A stretch of 64,000 bases of DNA, taken from positions 1-64,000 of the forward strand of contig NZ_FMXQ01000001.1 in the NCBI RefSeq assembly GCF_900104485.1, written 5' to 3'. Origin of the DNA: Bauldia litoralis. Its GTDB lineage: Bacteria > Pseudomonadota > Alphaproteobacteria > Rhizobiales > Kaistiaceae. The translations under genes and the position numbers were made by a program. The notes beneath the pieces were generated by a model. That model did no database searches. It had not been told where the DNA came from and saw nothing but the letters and a program-made list of their open reading frames with translations. How positions within the stretch are numbered: position 1 is the stretch's first letter; each line of letters starts with the position of its first letter. Below are positions 1-9,181 of the stretch, piece after piece.

Positions 1-144
1 GAGGATACGGGCGGATCGGACGAGGGGGATGGGATTTTTGTTATGCCCGGTGGGGGGGCGGGCCTGCATGTCACGTCAAGCGCGGCCATGACGGGGAGGC
101 GCGCGACCGGATGGCCAGTCTCCTGGCGGGCGAGCGCCCCCTCC

Positions 145-272
145 ACCACCCTTCGGGTGGTCCCTCTCCTCCGTGAACGGGGGAGGATCGCGGTGGCGAT
201 GGGAGGCGTATCCGGCGATGACGGTTGGCGCCGCGGCGACCGGGCTCGTCCTCCCCTGCGAAGCGGGGGAGG
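145..272. repeat. Cluster of short GC-rich hairpins downstream of aidB
   Basis: Three hairpins lie just beyond the 3' end of the acyl-CoA dehydrogenase gene. The first is ACCACCC/GGGTGGT at 145-161. The second is CTCCTCCG/CGGGGGAG at 166-185, with one G-U pair. The third is CCTCCCC/GGGGAGG at 250-272. None is followed by a T run on the minus strand, so they look more like REP-type intergenic palindromes than a canonical terminator. They could still help end or stabilise the aidB transcript. Confidence 0.4.
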
Positions 273-277
273 AAAGC

Positions 278-1918
278 TTACACCGCCGGGCAGATGTAGT
301 TGATGAAGGCGGTGGCGTCGAAGCGGGAGTCGAGCATGCCGTAGGTCGAGCGCCAGGGCTTGCCAAGGCGGGTTTCGACGAAGGCATCGGCGATCACCGA
401 GGGAAAACGGCGGCGGAGCGAGGCGGCGGCGACCGTCATCGCCAGTTGCTCGGTCAGCACCCGGGCGGAGCCCTCGTCGGCCAGCGCCACCGCGGCGGCG
501 GCGCGTAGCACGTTGAGCGTCGACTTGGCGGTGCCGCCCAGCGCGTCCTCGATGGTGGCGAGCACCGCCTCCAGCGGCTCCGAGGACTTGCGCATCACCC
601 GCATGACCTCGAGGCACATGATGTTGCCCGGGCCTTCCCAGATGGCGTTGACCGGCGCCTCGCGATAGAGGCGCGGCAGGCGGCTTTCCTCGACATAGCC
701 ATTGCCGCCGAGGCACTCCATCGCCTCGGCGATCAACGCCGGGGCGATCTTGCCGATCCAGTATTTGGCCGCCGGCGTCATCAGCCGGGCAAAGGCGGCC
801 TCGGCCGGATCGTTGCTGGCGCGATCGTAGGATTCGGCGAGGCGGAAGGCGAGCGCCGCCGCCGCCACCGCGTCGAGCGCCATGTCGGCCAGCACCCGGT
901 TCATCAGCGGCTGTTCGAGCAGGACCTCGCCGAAAGCCTCGCGGTGGCGGGCATGATGGACGGCCTCGGCGACCGCGATGCGGATCAGCCCGGCCGAGCC
1001 GACCGTGCAGTCGAGCCGGGTCAGGGTCACCATGTCCTGGATGGCGGCAAGGCCCCGGCCGATCTCGCCGATCAGGAAGCCGGTGGCGCCGTCGATCTCG
1101 ATCTCGGCGGTGGCGTTCGAGCGGTTGCCGAGCTTGTCCTTGAGCCGCATCAGCCGGATGGCGTTGCGCCGGCCGCCGGGCAGGAAGCGCGGCATCAGGA
1201 AACACGAAAGACCGTCGCGGGTCCGGGCGAGAATGACGAAGGCGTCGCTCATCGGCGCCGAGACGAACCACTTGTGGCCGGTGATCCGCCAGGAGCCGTC
1301 GCCAGCGTCCTCGGCGCGGGTGGTGGTCGCGGCCAGGTCGCTGCCGGCCTGCTTCTCGGCCAGCGCGACGCCGAGGGTGACGCCCTTCTTGTCCTGCATC
1401 GGCCGCGCGGCGGAATCGTACTGGCGCGAGCGGATCTTCGGCAGCCACTGGCCGGCAAGATCCGGCGCATGGGCAAGGGCCGCGACCGCCGCATTGGTCG
1501 CGGAAATCGGCCCGAGGTGGCCGGCCTCTGCCTGCACGGTCATGAACAGGCGAGCCGCCCGGGCGAGCGAGCGGACGCTCGATTCGGCATCCGTCGCGTC
1601 CCAGGTCGAGGAATGGACGCCGGCGGCTATGCTCCGCCTCATCAGCGCGTGCCAGGCGGGATGGAACTCGACGACATCGATCCGCGCACCGTTCGGGTCG
1701 AACGGCTTCAGGACCGGCGGGCTGGCATTGGCGATGCGGCCGAGCTCGAAGGTTTCCGGCGTTCCCCAGACCTGGCCATGGGTGACCAGCTGGTCGATGA
1801 CAGCATTCGGGATCCCCTCGACCAGCGCGGCAAGCGCCGGGTCGGACGTGAACAGGTTGATGCCCGACAGAGGTGGCGACTGGTTGACCACCTCATGCGT
1901 TTCGACGGTCGAATTCAA
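278..1918 (-). CDS. aidB: AidB-like acyl-CoA dehydrogenase
   Basis: The 546-residue protein is a flavin-dependent acyl-CoA dehydrogenase of the AidB branch. The N-terminal stretch has the AidB-type GTPETFELGRIAN and FHPAWHALMRRS segments. The middle part carries GLSCFLMPRFLPGGRRNAIRL and LKDKLGNRSNA, and the C-terminal half has LGGNGYVEES and IWEGPGNIMCLEV. In E. coli, AidB belongs to the adaptive response to alkylation, binds FAD and DNA, and has weak isovaleryl-CoA dehydrogenase activity. Its role here is inferred from family only. The length matches AidB. The gene is monocistronic and divergent from pyrB, with about 110 bp between the start codons. No Ada box was identified. Confidence 0.88.
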   Translation of the reverse strand: MNSTVETHEVVNQSPPLSGINLFTSDPALAALVEGIPNAVIDQLVTHGQVWGTPETFELGRIANASPPVLKPFDPNGARIDVVEFHPAWHALMRRSIAAGVHSSTWDATDAESSVRSLARAARLFMTVQAEAGHLGPISATNAAVAALAHAPDLAGQWLPKIRSRQYDSAARPMQDKKGVTLGVALAEKQAGSDLAATTTRAEDAGDGSWRITGHKWFVSAPMSDAFVILARTRDGLSCFLMPRFLPGGRRNAIRLMRLKDKLGNRSNATAEIEIDGATGFLIGEIGRGLAAIQDMVTLTRLDCTVGSAGLIRIAVAEAVHHARHREAFGEVLLEQPLMNRVLADMALDAVAAAALAFRLAESYDRASNDPAEAAFARLMTPAAKYWIGKIAPALIAEAMECLGGNGYVEESRLPRLYREAPVNAIWEGPGNIMCLEVMRVMRKSSEPLEAVLATIEDALGGTAKSTLNVLRAAAAVALADEGSARVLTEQLAMTVAAASLRRRFPSVIADAFVETRLGKPWRSTYGMLDSRFDATAFINYICPAV

Positions 1919-2029
1919 TGGAAACTCCCGCCCCGCAGCGGCAAGCCGCGATTCGCTGTGGGTAGCTTACCATGACGCCCCAACCGCCGCTTGCCCGCGC
2001 GGCCGACTCTGCCTATAGGACTGGCTTTA

Positions 2030-2986
2030 ATGAACGCGCCCCCTCCCCCGACCGCAATTGCCCTTCCGAACCGGCATCTGTTGGGAATCGAGGGAATGTC
2101 CGCCGCCGAGATTCTGGCGCTGCTCGACCTGGCCGAGGAAGCCGTCGAGGTCAGCCGCCAGATCGAGAAGAAAAAGACGGTGCTGCGCGGCCGCACCCAG
2201 ATCAACCTCTTCTTCGAAGCTTCGACACGGACGCAATCCTCCTTCGAGCTTGCCGGCAAGCGCCTCGGCGCCGACGTGATGAACATGGCGGTCGCCAATT
2301 CGGCGGTGAAGAAGGGCGAGACCCTGATCGACACGGCGATGACGCTGAACGCCATGCGGCCGGATATCCTCGTCGTCCGCCACCATGCCGCCGGCGCCGT
2401 CGAACTGCTGGCCCAGAAGGTCTCCTGTTCGGTGATCAATGCCGGCGACGGCGTCCACGAGCACCCGACCCAGGCGCTGCTCGACGCGCTGACCATCCGC
2501 CGCCACAAGGGCGCCATCGACCAGTTGACGGTGGCGATCTGCGGCGACATCGCCCACAGCCGGGTGGCGCGGTCGAACATCCTGCTGCTCAACGCGCTCG
2601 GCGCCCGGGTCCGCGTCGTCGGTCCCTCGACGCTGCTGCCGACCGGCATCGAGCGGCTCGGCGTCGACGTCTTCACCGACATGCGGTCCGGGCTGGCGGA
2701 CGCCGATATCGTCATGATGCTCCGCCTGCAGCGCGAGCGGATGGAGGGCAGCTTCGTCCCCTCGGTCCGCGAATATTTTCATTTCTTCGGCCTCGACGAG
2801 GCCAAGCTCGCCTGGGCCAAGCCCGACGCGCTGGTCATGCATCCCGGCCCGATGAACCGCGGCGTCGAGATCGACTCGGCGGTCGCCGACGGCCGCCGCA
2901 GCCTGATCGGCGAGCAGGTCGAGATGGGTGTCGCCGTCCGCATGGCGGTGCTGGAGGCGCTGGCCGCGCACCTGCCCAATGCTTGA
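2030..2986 (+). CDS. pyrB: Aspartate carbamoyltransferase catalytic subunit
   Basis: PyrB condenses carbamoyl phosphate with L-aspartate to carbamoyl aspartate, the committed step of pyrimidine synthesis in the cytoplasm. The carbamoyl-phosphate loop [13 protein letters not shown], the HPTQALLD motif and the C-terminal MLRLQRERM segment are all present. I start it at the ATG at 2030, which has AGGA about nine bases upstream and gives 318 residues. A TTG at 1991 in the same frame would add 13 residues without a visible ribosome site. The gene leads an operon with pyrC', plsY and dprA and overlaps the next start by 8 nt. The downstream dihydroorotase-like protein looks non-catalytic, so PyrB may need it as a structural partner, as in Pseudomonas. 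Confidence 0.95.
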   Translation: MNAPPPPTAIALPNRHLLGIEGMSAAEILALLDLAEEAVEVSRQIEKKKTVLRGRTQINLFFEASTRTQSSFELAGKRLGADVMNMAVANSAVKKGETLIDTAMTLNAMRPDILVVRHHAAGAVELLAQKVSCSVINAGDGVHEHPTQALLDALTIRRHKGAIDQLTVAICGDIAHSRVARSNILLLNALGARVRVVGPSTLLPTGIERLGVDVFTDMRSGLADADIVMMLRLQRERMEGSFVPSVREYFHFFGLDEAKLAWAKPDALVMHPGPMNRGVEIDSAVADGRRSLIGEQVEMGVAVRMAVLEALAAHLPNA

Positions 2987-4319
2987 GATGACCCGCGACG
3001 CAACCGGCGGACGCCGGGGCAACGACGACCGGCCGATCGTCTTCGAGAATGCCCGGGTCATCGACCCGTCGCGCGACCTCGACGAGACCGGCGTCGTGGT
3101 CGTCGCCGACCGGCGGATCGTCGCCGCCGGCAAGGATGTGCGGACGGCCCGGCCGAGCGACGCCGAGGTGGTCGACTGCCGTGGCGCCATCGTCGCGCCG
3201 GGACTGGTCGACATGCGGGTCTTCGTCGGCGAACCCGGCGCCGAGCACCGCGAGACCTTCGCCTCGGCCGGACAGGCGGCCGCCGCCGGCGGCGTCACCA
3301 CCATCGTCACCATGCCCGACACCGATCCGGTGATCGACGACGTCGCGCTGGTCGATTTCATCAGCCGCCGCGCGCTGGCCGAGACCGCGATCCGCGTCCA
3401 CCCGATGGCGGCGCTGACCAAGGGCCTGGCAGGCGGCGAGATGACCGAATTGCGCCTGCTCGGCGAGGCCGGCGCGGTCGGCTTCACCGACGGCCGACGC
3501 ACCGTCACCAACCCGGCGCTGATGCGGCGCGCCCTCACCTATGCCCGCGACTTCGGCGCGCTGATCGTCCAGCACGCCGCCGACCCGGACCTTGTCGGCA
3601 AGGGCGTCATGAACGAGGGCGAGGTGGCGACCCGCCTCGGCCTTGCAGGGATCCCGCGGGAAGCCGAAATCGTCATCCTCGAACGCGACATCCGGCTCGC
3701 CGCGCTGACCGGCGGGCGCTACCACGCCGCGCTGATCTCCTGCGCCGAGTCGCTGGAAGTCGTGCGCGCCGCCAAGGCCAGGGGCCTTGCCGTCACCTGC
3801 GGCGTCTCGGTCAACCACCTGACGCTGAACGAGAACGACATCGGTTCCTACCGGACCTTCTTCAAGCTGTCGCCGCCGCTGCGCCACGAGGACGACCGCA
3901 AGGCGATGGTCGCGGGCCTGGCCGACGGGACGATCGACGTCGTGGTGTCGAGCCATGACCCGCAGGATGTCGAGACCAAGCGCCATCCCTTCGCCGACGC
4001 GGCCGACGGCGCCGTCGGCCTCGAGACGCTGCTGCCGGCGGCGCTCCGGCTCTTTCATGACGAGAGCATCGACCTTGTCGCCCTGTTCCGGGCGCTGGCG
4101 ACGCGGCCGGCCGAACTGCTCGGCCTCGAGGTCGGGCGGCTGGCGCCGGGGGCGCCCGCCGATCTCATCGTCGTCGATCCCGACATGCCCTGGGTGCTCG
4201 ACCCGGACCTGTTGCGCTCGCGCTCCAAGAACACCGCCTTCGACGGCGCCCGCTTCTCCGGCCGGGTGCTGCGCACCCTTGTTGCCGGGCGGACTGTCTA
4301 CGAATACGCTGCCGGCTGA
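2979..4319 (+). CDS. Dihydroorotase-like protein (PyrC'), probably non-catalytic
   Basis: This 446-residue amidohydrolase-fold protein is homologous to class I dihydroorotase along its whole length, including [13 protein letters not shown] and FKLSPPLR. The residues that bind zinc and catalyse are altered. The HxH after the first strand is replaced in [10 protein letters not shown] (about residues 78-87). The usual PHH is SVNH, and the catalytic TDHAPH is SSHDPQ. It should therefore not bind the usual metals. Pseudomonas has a similar inactive PyrC' that is a structural partner of PyrB, and I infer the same here because the gene overlaps pyrB by 8 nt (ATG at 2979). An ATG at 2988 is also possible. 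A catalytic pyrC must then lie elsewhere. Such genes are often labelled simply pyrC. Confidence 0.85.
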   Translation: MLEMTRDATGGRRGNDDRPIVFENARVIDPSRDLDETGVVVVADRRIVAAGKDVRTARPSDAEVVDCRGAIVAPGLVDMRVFVGEPGAEHRETFASAGQAAAAGGVTTIVTMPDTDPVIDDVALVDFISRRALAETAIRVHPMAALTKGLAGGEMTELRLLGEAGAVGFTDGRRTVTNPALMRRALTYARDFGALIVQHAADPDLVGKGVMNEGEVATRLGLAGIPREAEIVILERDIRLAALTGGRYHAALISCAESLEVVRAAKARGLAVTCGVSVNHLTLNENDIGSYRTFFKLSPPLRHEDDRKAMVAGLADGTIDVVVSSHDPQDVETKRHPFADAADGAVGLETLLPAALRLFHDESIDLVALFRALATRPAELLGLEVGRLAPGAPADLIVVDPDMPWVLDPDLLRSRSKNTAFDGARFSGRVLRTLVAGRTVYEYAAG

Positions 4320-4340
4320 TTTTCAATCGCGGACGCCGTC

Positions 4341-4952
4341 ATGCCGACCAGTTTGACTATCCTCGCGGCGCTCGCCATCGGCTACCTGCTTGGCTCGATT
4401 CCCTTCGGCCTGATCCTCACCCGCTTCTCCGGGCTCGGCGACGTGCGCGCCATCGGGTCCGGCAATATCGGCGCCACCAACGTCCTGCGCACCGGGCGCA
4501 AGGACGTTGCCGCCGCGACGCTGGTCGCCGATATCCTCAAGGGCACCATCGCCGTCCTGGTCGCCGGCGCCCTGTTCGGCTTCGGCTCGGACGGCGCCAT
4601 GGTCGCCGGGCTCGGCGCCTTCCTCGGCCACATCTTCCCGGTCTGGCTCAAATTCAAGGGCGGCAAGGGCGTCGCCACCTATCTCGGTGTGCTCCTCGGC
4701 CTCGCCTGGCCGGCGGCGCTGGCCTTCGCGGTGATCTGGGCTGCGACCGCCTGGTTGACCCGCTTCTCCTCGCTCTCGGCCCTCGTCGCCAGCCTGCTGA
4801 CCCCGCCGGTGATGATCCTGCTGCTCGGCGAGAACCGCATCGGCGGCCTCTTCGTCGTCCTGACCATCATCCTGTGGTGGCGGCATGCGGAGAATATTCG
4901 CCGGCTGATCGCACGAACCGAAAGCCGGATCGGCGGCGGCAAGGGCGCATGA
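4341..4952 (+). CDS. plsY: Glycerol-3-phosphate acyltransferase PlsY
   Basis: PlsY is an inner-membrane enzyme that transfers the acyl group from acyl-phosphate to glycerol-3-phosphate, making lysophosphatidic acid for phospholipids. The 203-residue protein has about five hydrophobic segments. The three family motifs are GSIPFGLIL near residue 18, [12 protein letters not shown] in the first cytosolic loop and FKGGKGVAT in the second. It starts 21 bp after pyrC', and its TGA overlaps the ATG of dprA (ATGA), so the two are probably translationally coupled. Confidence 0.95.
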   Translation: MPTSLTILAALAIGYLLGSIPFGLILTRFSGLGDVRAIGSGNIGATNVLRTGRKDVAAATLVADILKGTIAVLVAGALFGFGSDGAMVAGLGAFLGHIFPVWLKFKGGKGVATYLGVLLGLAWPAALAFAVIWAATAWLTRFSSLSALVASLLTPPVMILLLGENRIGGLFVVLTIILWWRHAENIRRLIARTESRIGGGKGA

Positions 4953-6070
4953 CCCCGGCGGGCCGCGGTATCCGGCTCGACGACGACCAGCGGCTGGCCT
5001 GGCTCCGCCTGATCCGCAGCGAGAATATCGGTCCCGTCACCTTTCGCGACCTGATCAACCATTTCGGCAGCGGGCTGGCGGCGATCGCCGCGGTGCCGGA
5101 CCTCGCCCAACGCGGCGGGCGACGGATCCGGCTCTGCTCGATCGAGGACGCGGAACGCGAACGCGACGGGCTGGCGCGCATGGGGGCGCGGCTGGTGGCG
5201 ATGGGCGAGAGTGACTACCCGCCCCTCCTCCGCCACCTCCCCGACGCGCCGCCGCTGATTACGGTGCGCGGCGACGCCGCCTGCCTCACCCGGCCGGCCG
5301 TCGCCATCGTCGGCTCACGCAATGCCTCCGTCGCCGGGCGCAAGTTCGCCGCCCAGATCGCCGCCGGACTCGGCCAGGCAGACTATGCGGTGGCCTCCGG
5401 CCTCGCCCGTGGCATCGACGCCGCCGCCCATGCTGCCGCGATCGACACCGGGACGATCGCGGTGCTCGCCGGCGGCCTCGACCAGCTCTACCCGCCGGAG
5501 AATATCGACCTGGCCGAGCGCATCGTCGCCGCCGGCGGCGCCCATGTCAGCGAAATGCCCTATGGCTGGAGCCCGCGCGCCCGCGATTTCCCGCGCCGCA
5601 ACCGGATCATCTCGGGACTGTCGCTGGGGGTCGTGGTGATCGAGGCGGCGACCCGCTCGGGCTCGCTGATCACCGCCCGCCGCGCCGCCGACCAGGGGCG
5701 AGTGGTCTTCGCGGTGCCGGGATCGCCGCTCGATCCGCGCGCCGCCGGCTCCAACCGGCTGATCAAGGACGGCGCGACGATGGTCACCGACCTCGACGAC
5801 ATCCTCTCCGAACTCGGGCCGATGCGCGACCGCACCCCGGCCCCGATCGAGATCGCGGAAGAAGCGGCCGACGACGAGCCACGCCCCGCCGACGTCGCCG
5901 ACGACGAGCGCGCCGCGATCCTGTCGGCGCTCGGGCCGACACCGGTCGAGATCGACGAGATCATCCGCTTCACCGGCGGGCGACCGGCGGTGGTCCATCT
6001 CGTCCTGCTCGAACTGGCGCTGGCCGGTCGTCTCGAACGCCACCCCGGCCAGCGCGTGTCGCTGACCTGA
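4949..6070 (+). CDS. dprA: DNA processing protein DprA
   Basis: DprA (Smf) binds incoming single-stranded DNA and loads RecA during natural transformation. It is also widespread in species not known to be transformable. The 373-residue protein has an N-terminal helical region ([22 protein letters not shown]), the Rossmann-like core ([68 protein letters not shown]) and a C-terminal winged-helix domain starting near [10 protein letters not shown]. The start is the ATG at 4949, which overlaps the plsY stop. An upstream in-frame alternative would lie inside plsY. No other competence genes are visible. Confidence 0.95.
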   Translation: MTPAGRGIRLDDDQRLAWLRLIRSENIGPVTFRDLINHFGSGLAAIAAVPDLAQRGGRRIRLCSIEDAERERDGLARMGARLVAMGESDYPPLLRHLPDAPPLITVRGDAACLTRPAVAIVGSRNASVAGRKFAAQIAAGLGQADYAVASGLARGIDAAAHAAAIDTGTIAVLAGGLDQLYPPENIDLAERIVAAGGAHVSEMPYGWSPRARDFPRRNRIISGLSLGVVVIEAATRSGSLITARRAADQGRVVFAVPGSPLDPRAAGSNRLIKDGATMVTDLDDILSELGPMRDRTPAPIEIAEEAADDEPRPADVADDERAAILSALGPTPVEIDEIIRFTGGRPAVVHLVLLELALAGRLERHPGQRVSLT

Positions 6071-6073
6071 CGG

Positions 6074-6262
6074 TCAGCCCGTCTGGCCGTCGTCGTGGCG
6101 CCTGGCTTCCGCCGCGGCATCGTCCTCGACCATGCGCAGCAGGAAAGCGAGGAAGCCCAAGCCCGATCCCGATGCGAGCCGCCGCAGTTCCCGCGCCATG
6201 GATTCTATGTAACGTGCCGATTCTCCCGGATCCGGCACCGATTCCACGCCCTTGATCGTCAT
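6074..6262 (-). CDS. Small conserved-type hypothetical protein
   Basis: This 62-residue product begins MTIKGVESVP and has a helical, charged core (SARYIESMARELRRLASGSG, then LGFLAFLLRMVEDDAAAEAR). The pattern of short Ala/Glu-rich helices resembles small uncharacterised proteins of Rhizobiales, but I cannot assign a function. I prefer the ATG at 6262, preceded by a G-rich stretch, over a TTG at 6277. The gene ends 3 bp from dprA, so the two converge. Its upstream region holds a perfect inverted repeat and a TATACT-like -10, which supports its being a regulated gene. Confidence 0.6.
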   Translation of the reverse strand: MTIKGVESVPDPGESARYIESMARELRRLASGSGLGFLAFLLRMVEDDAAAEARRHDDGQTG

Positions 6263-6277
6263 TCTGCCCCCACCCAA

Positions 6278-6310
6278 GTAAATTACACAACCTATGCTTG
6301 TGTAATTTAC
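6278..6310. promoter_or_regulatory. Perfect 13-bp inverted repeat, probable operator
   Basis: GTAAATTACACAA (6278-6290) and TTGTGTAATTTAC (6298-6310) are perfect inverted arms around a 7-bp spacer. Each arm also contains a smaller near-palindrome (GTAAATTAC; TGTAATTTACA). A second short palindrome, ATAGT-ATA-ACTAT, sits at 6311-6323 and overlaps a minus-strand TATACT (-10-like) at 6313-6318. The AT-rich block stands out from the GC-rich surroundings. It lies 16-48 bp upstream of the small gene's ATG, fitting an operator at or just after its transcription start. A terminator is less likely because no T run follows. The cognate regulator is unknown. Confidence 0.55.
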
Positions 6311-6533
6311 ATAGTATAACTATACCGCTAGGACTTCGGCAAGACAGGTGCACGCCTGACTTTCAGCGTATTCGCCGGTCAGGTTCGGCCCCGTGTCACG
6401 CCATCGATTGACACGCCGAGGCGATTCTCGGATTGTCCCGCCGCCTCGGTCGAGCAGCCGACACCCTTACAACGTCGCTGCAGCGACCCCACCTAATCGC
6501 CCCGAGTAGAACGAAAGCCTCGTCACGGCATCC

Positions 6534-9179
6534 ATGAATATCGTCATCGTCGAATCGCCCGCCAAGGCAAAAACCATCAACAAATACCTCGGTTCCGACT
6601 ACGAGGTATTTGCTTCCTATGGCCACGTTCGCGACCTTCCGTCGAAGAACGGCTCGGTCGATCCCGACGAAGACTTTGCCATGAGCTGGGCGGTCGACGG
6701 CAAGTCGAGCAAGCGCCTGGCCGACATCGCCAAGGCGGTCAAGGGCGCCGACCGGCTGATCCTCGCAACCGATCCGGATCGCGAGGGAGAGGCGATTTCC
6801 TGGCACATGCTCGAGGTGCTGCGCGCCAAGAAGGCGCTGACCGACAAGCCGGTCCAGCGGGTGGTGTTCAACGCGATCACCCGCGACGCGGTGCTCGACG
6901 CGATGAAGCATCCCCGCGAGATCGACGCCGACCTGGTCGACGCCTACCTCGCCCGCCGCGCCCTCGACTACCTCGTCGGCTTCACCCTGTCGCCGGTGCT
7001 GTGGCGCAAGCTGCCCGGCGCCCGCTCGGCCGGCCGCGTCCAGTCGGTGGCGCTGCGCCTGGTCTGCGACCGGGAGAACGAGATCGAGATCTTCGTCCCG
7101 CGCGAATACTGGTCGGTCGCGGTGACGCTTGAGACCGTGGCCAACGCCCAGTTCGTCGCCCGGGTCGTCAATTTCGACGGCAAGCGGATCACCCGCCTCG
7201 ACATTCCCGACGAGACCATGGCCCGCCGCGTCGAGACCGCGCTGAAGGCCGGCGACTATCGCATCGCCTCGATCGAGGCCAAGCCGGTCCGCCGCAATCC
7301 GCCGCCGCCCTTCACCACCTCGACCCTGCAGCAGGAGGCCTCGCGCAAGCTCGGCTTCTCCTCCGCCCGCACCATGCAGGTCGCCCAGCGGCTCTACGAG
7401 GACGGCCGCATCACCTATATGCGAACCGACGGCGTCGACGTGGCGCCCGAGGCGCTCGCCGCGACCCGCGCGACGATCGGCAAGGATTTCGGCCCGCGCT
7501 ACGTCCCCGAGCAGGCTCGCCACTACAAGGTCAAGGCCAAGAACGCCCAGGAGGCGCATGAGGCGATCCGCCCGACCGACCCGTCGACCTCCCCGGCTTC
7601 GCTGCGCTCGCTCGAGGCCGACCAGGCGCGGCTCTATGAGCTGATCTGGAAGCGGCTGCTGGCCAGCCAGATGGCGGCCGCCGAGATCGAGCGCACCACG
7701 GTCGAGATCGAGGCCGGCGGCGGCGACAAGGTCGGCCTGCGCGCCACCGGGCAGGTGATCCGCTTCGACGGCTTCCTCACCCTCTACCAGGAGGGTCGCG
7801 ACGAGGAATCCGACGAGGACGACGCCAACCGGCTGCCGCCGATGACGGAAGGTGAGAACCTGAGCGAGCGCGGCATCGCCGTCGACCAGCATTTCACCGA
7901 GCCGCCGCCGCGCTACACCGAGGCGACGCTGATCAAGAAGATGGAAGAGCTCGGCATCGGCCGGCCGTCGACCTATACCTCGACGCTGTCGGTGCTGCGC
8001 GACCGCGACTATGTCCGCCTCGAGAAGCGCCAGTTGATCCCCGAGGACAAGGGCCGGCTGGTCACCGCCTTCCTGTCGAGCTTCTTCAAGCGCTACGTCG
8101 AGTACGATTTCACCGCCGAGCTTGAGGAGAAGCTCGACAAGATCTCCAACGGCGACATCGCCTGGAAGGACGTGCTGCGCGAGTTCTGGAACCAGTTTTC
8201 CGCCGATGTCGGCGACACCAAGGACCTGCGCGTCTCGGAGGTGCTGGAGGCGCTGAACGAGCTTCTCGCCCCGCATGTCTTCCCGAAGCCGGCCGATGGC
8301 GGCGACCCGCGCCAGTGCCCCTCCTGCGCCACCGGCAAGCTGTCGCTGAAACTTGGCAAGTTCGGCGCCTTCATCGGCTGCTCGAACTATCCCGAGTGTC
8401 GCTTCACCCGCCAGTTGGCGACCAATGGCGAGAATGGCGACTCTGCCGAACTGGGCGCCGACGGCGTCCGTGAGCTTGGCCAGGATCCGGAGACCGGCCT
8501 TGCCGTGACGGTGCGCACCGGCCGCTTCGGCCCCTATCTCCAGCTTGGCGAGCCGACCGAGGAGGAGAAGAAGCCGAAGCGCGCCAGCCTGCCCAAGGGC
8601 TGGAGCCCGGCGACCATCGAGCTCGAACAGGCGCTGTCGCTGCTGGCGCTGCCGCGCGAGGTCGGGCTGCACCCCGAGACCAATACGGTGATCACCGCCG
8701 GCATCGGCCGCTACGGTCCTTTCGTCCTCCACGACGGCACCTACGCCAATCTCGACTCGGTCGACGAGGTCTTCTCGGTCGGTCTCAACCGCGCGGTCTC
8801 GGTGCTTGCCGAGAAGCGGGCCGGCGGCGGTCGCGGCCGTGGCCGGGCGACGCCGAAGGCGCTCAAGACACTCGGCGATCACCCGACCGCCGGCGGCGCC
8901 ATCACCGTGCGCGACGGCAAGTACGGCCCCTATGTCAACCACGGCAAGATCAACGCCACCCTGCCCAAGGACGTGCCGCCGGAAGAGGTGACGATGAACG
9001 TCGCCCTCGAACTGCTGGCGGCCAAGGCCAAGAAGGGCGGCGCCAAGCCGAAGGCGACCAAGGCCAAGACGACAAAGGCCAAGACCACCAAGGCGAAGAC
9101 CGCCACCAAGGCCAAGGCGACCAAGGCGAAAGCCAAGCCCAAGGCCGACGCCGCCGAGCCCGCCGCCAAATCGAGCTGA
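6534..9179 (+). CDS. topA: DNA topoisomerase I
   Basis: TopA is a type IA enzyme that relaxes negative supercoils by passing one strand through a transient break. The 881-residue protein opens with IVIVESPAKAKTINKYLG and a Toprim domain (DPDRE at residues 80-84). The active-site tyrosine is Y295 in RITYMRTDG. One four-cysteine zinc ribbon lies at about 595-622 (CPSC then CSNYPEC), followed by topo_C-type repeats (GRFGPYLQLG, GRYGPFVLHDG, GKYGPYVNHG). The tail is a Lys/Ala/Thr-rich repeat (KAKTTKAKTTKAK), typical of alphaproteobacterial TopA and likely to bind DNA non-specifically. It is 2 bp from rnr. Confidence 0.97.
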   Translation: MNIVIVESPAKAKTINKYLGSDYEVFASYGHVRDLPSKNGSVDPDEDFAMSWAVDGKSSKRLADIAKAVKGADRLILATDPDREGEAISWHMLEVLRAKKALTDKPVQRVVFNAITRDAVLDAMKHPREIDADLVDAYLARRALDYLVGFTLSPVLWRKLPGARSAGRVQSVALRLVCDRENEIEIFVPREYWSVAVTLETVANAQFVARVVNFDGKRITRLDIPDETMARRVETALKAGDYRIASIEAKPVRRNPPPPFTTSTLQQEASRKLGFSSARTMQVAQRLYEDGRITYMRTDGVDVAPEALAATRATIGKDFGPRYVPEQARHYKVKAKNAQEAHEAIRPTDPSTSPASLRSLEADQARLYELIWKRLLASQMAAAEIERTTVEIEAGGGDKVGLRATGQVIRFDGFLTLYQEGRDEESDEDDANRLPPMTEGENLSERGIAVDQHFTEPPPRYTEATLIKKMEELGIGRPSTYTSTLSVLRDRDYVRLEKRQLIPEDKGRLVTAFLSSFFKRYVEYDFTAELEEKLDKISNGDIAWKDVLREFWNQFSADVGDTKDLRVSEVLEALNELLAPHVFPKPADGGDPRQCPSCATGKLSLKLGKFGAFIGCSNYPECRFTRQLATNGENGDSAELGADGVRELGQDPETGLAVTVRTGRFGPYLQLGEPTEEEKKPKRASLPKGWSPATIELEQALSLLALPREVGLHPETNTVITAGIGRYGPFVLHDGTYANLDSVDEVFSVGLNRAVSVLAEKRAGGGRGRGRATPKALKTLGDHPTAGGAITVRDGKYGPYVNHGKINATLPKDVPPEEVTMNVALELLAAKAKKGGAKPKATKAKTTKAKTTKAKTATKAKATKAKAKPKADAAEPAAKSS

Positions 9180-9181
9180 CA

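Noticed and set aside
6393-6414. GTGTCA-N10-TGACAC inverted repeat upstream of topA
   Set aside because: Only six bases per arm with a 10-bp spacer; could be chance, and there is no supporting promoter.
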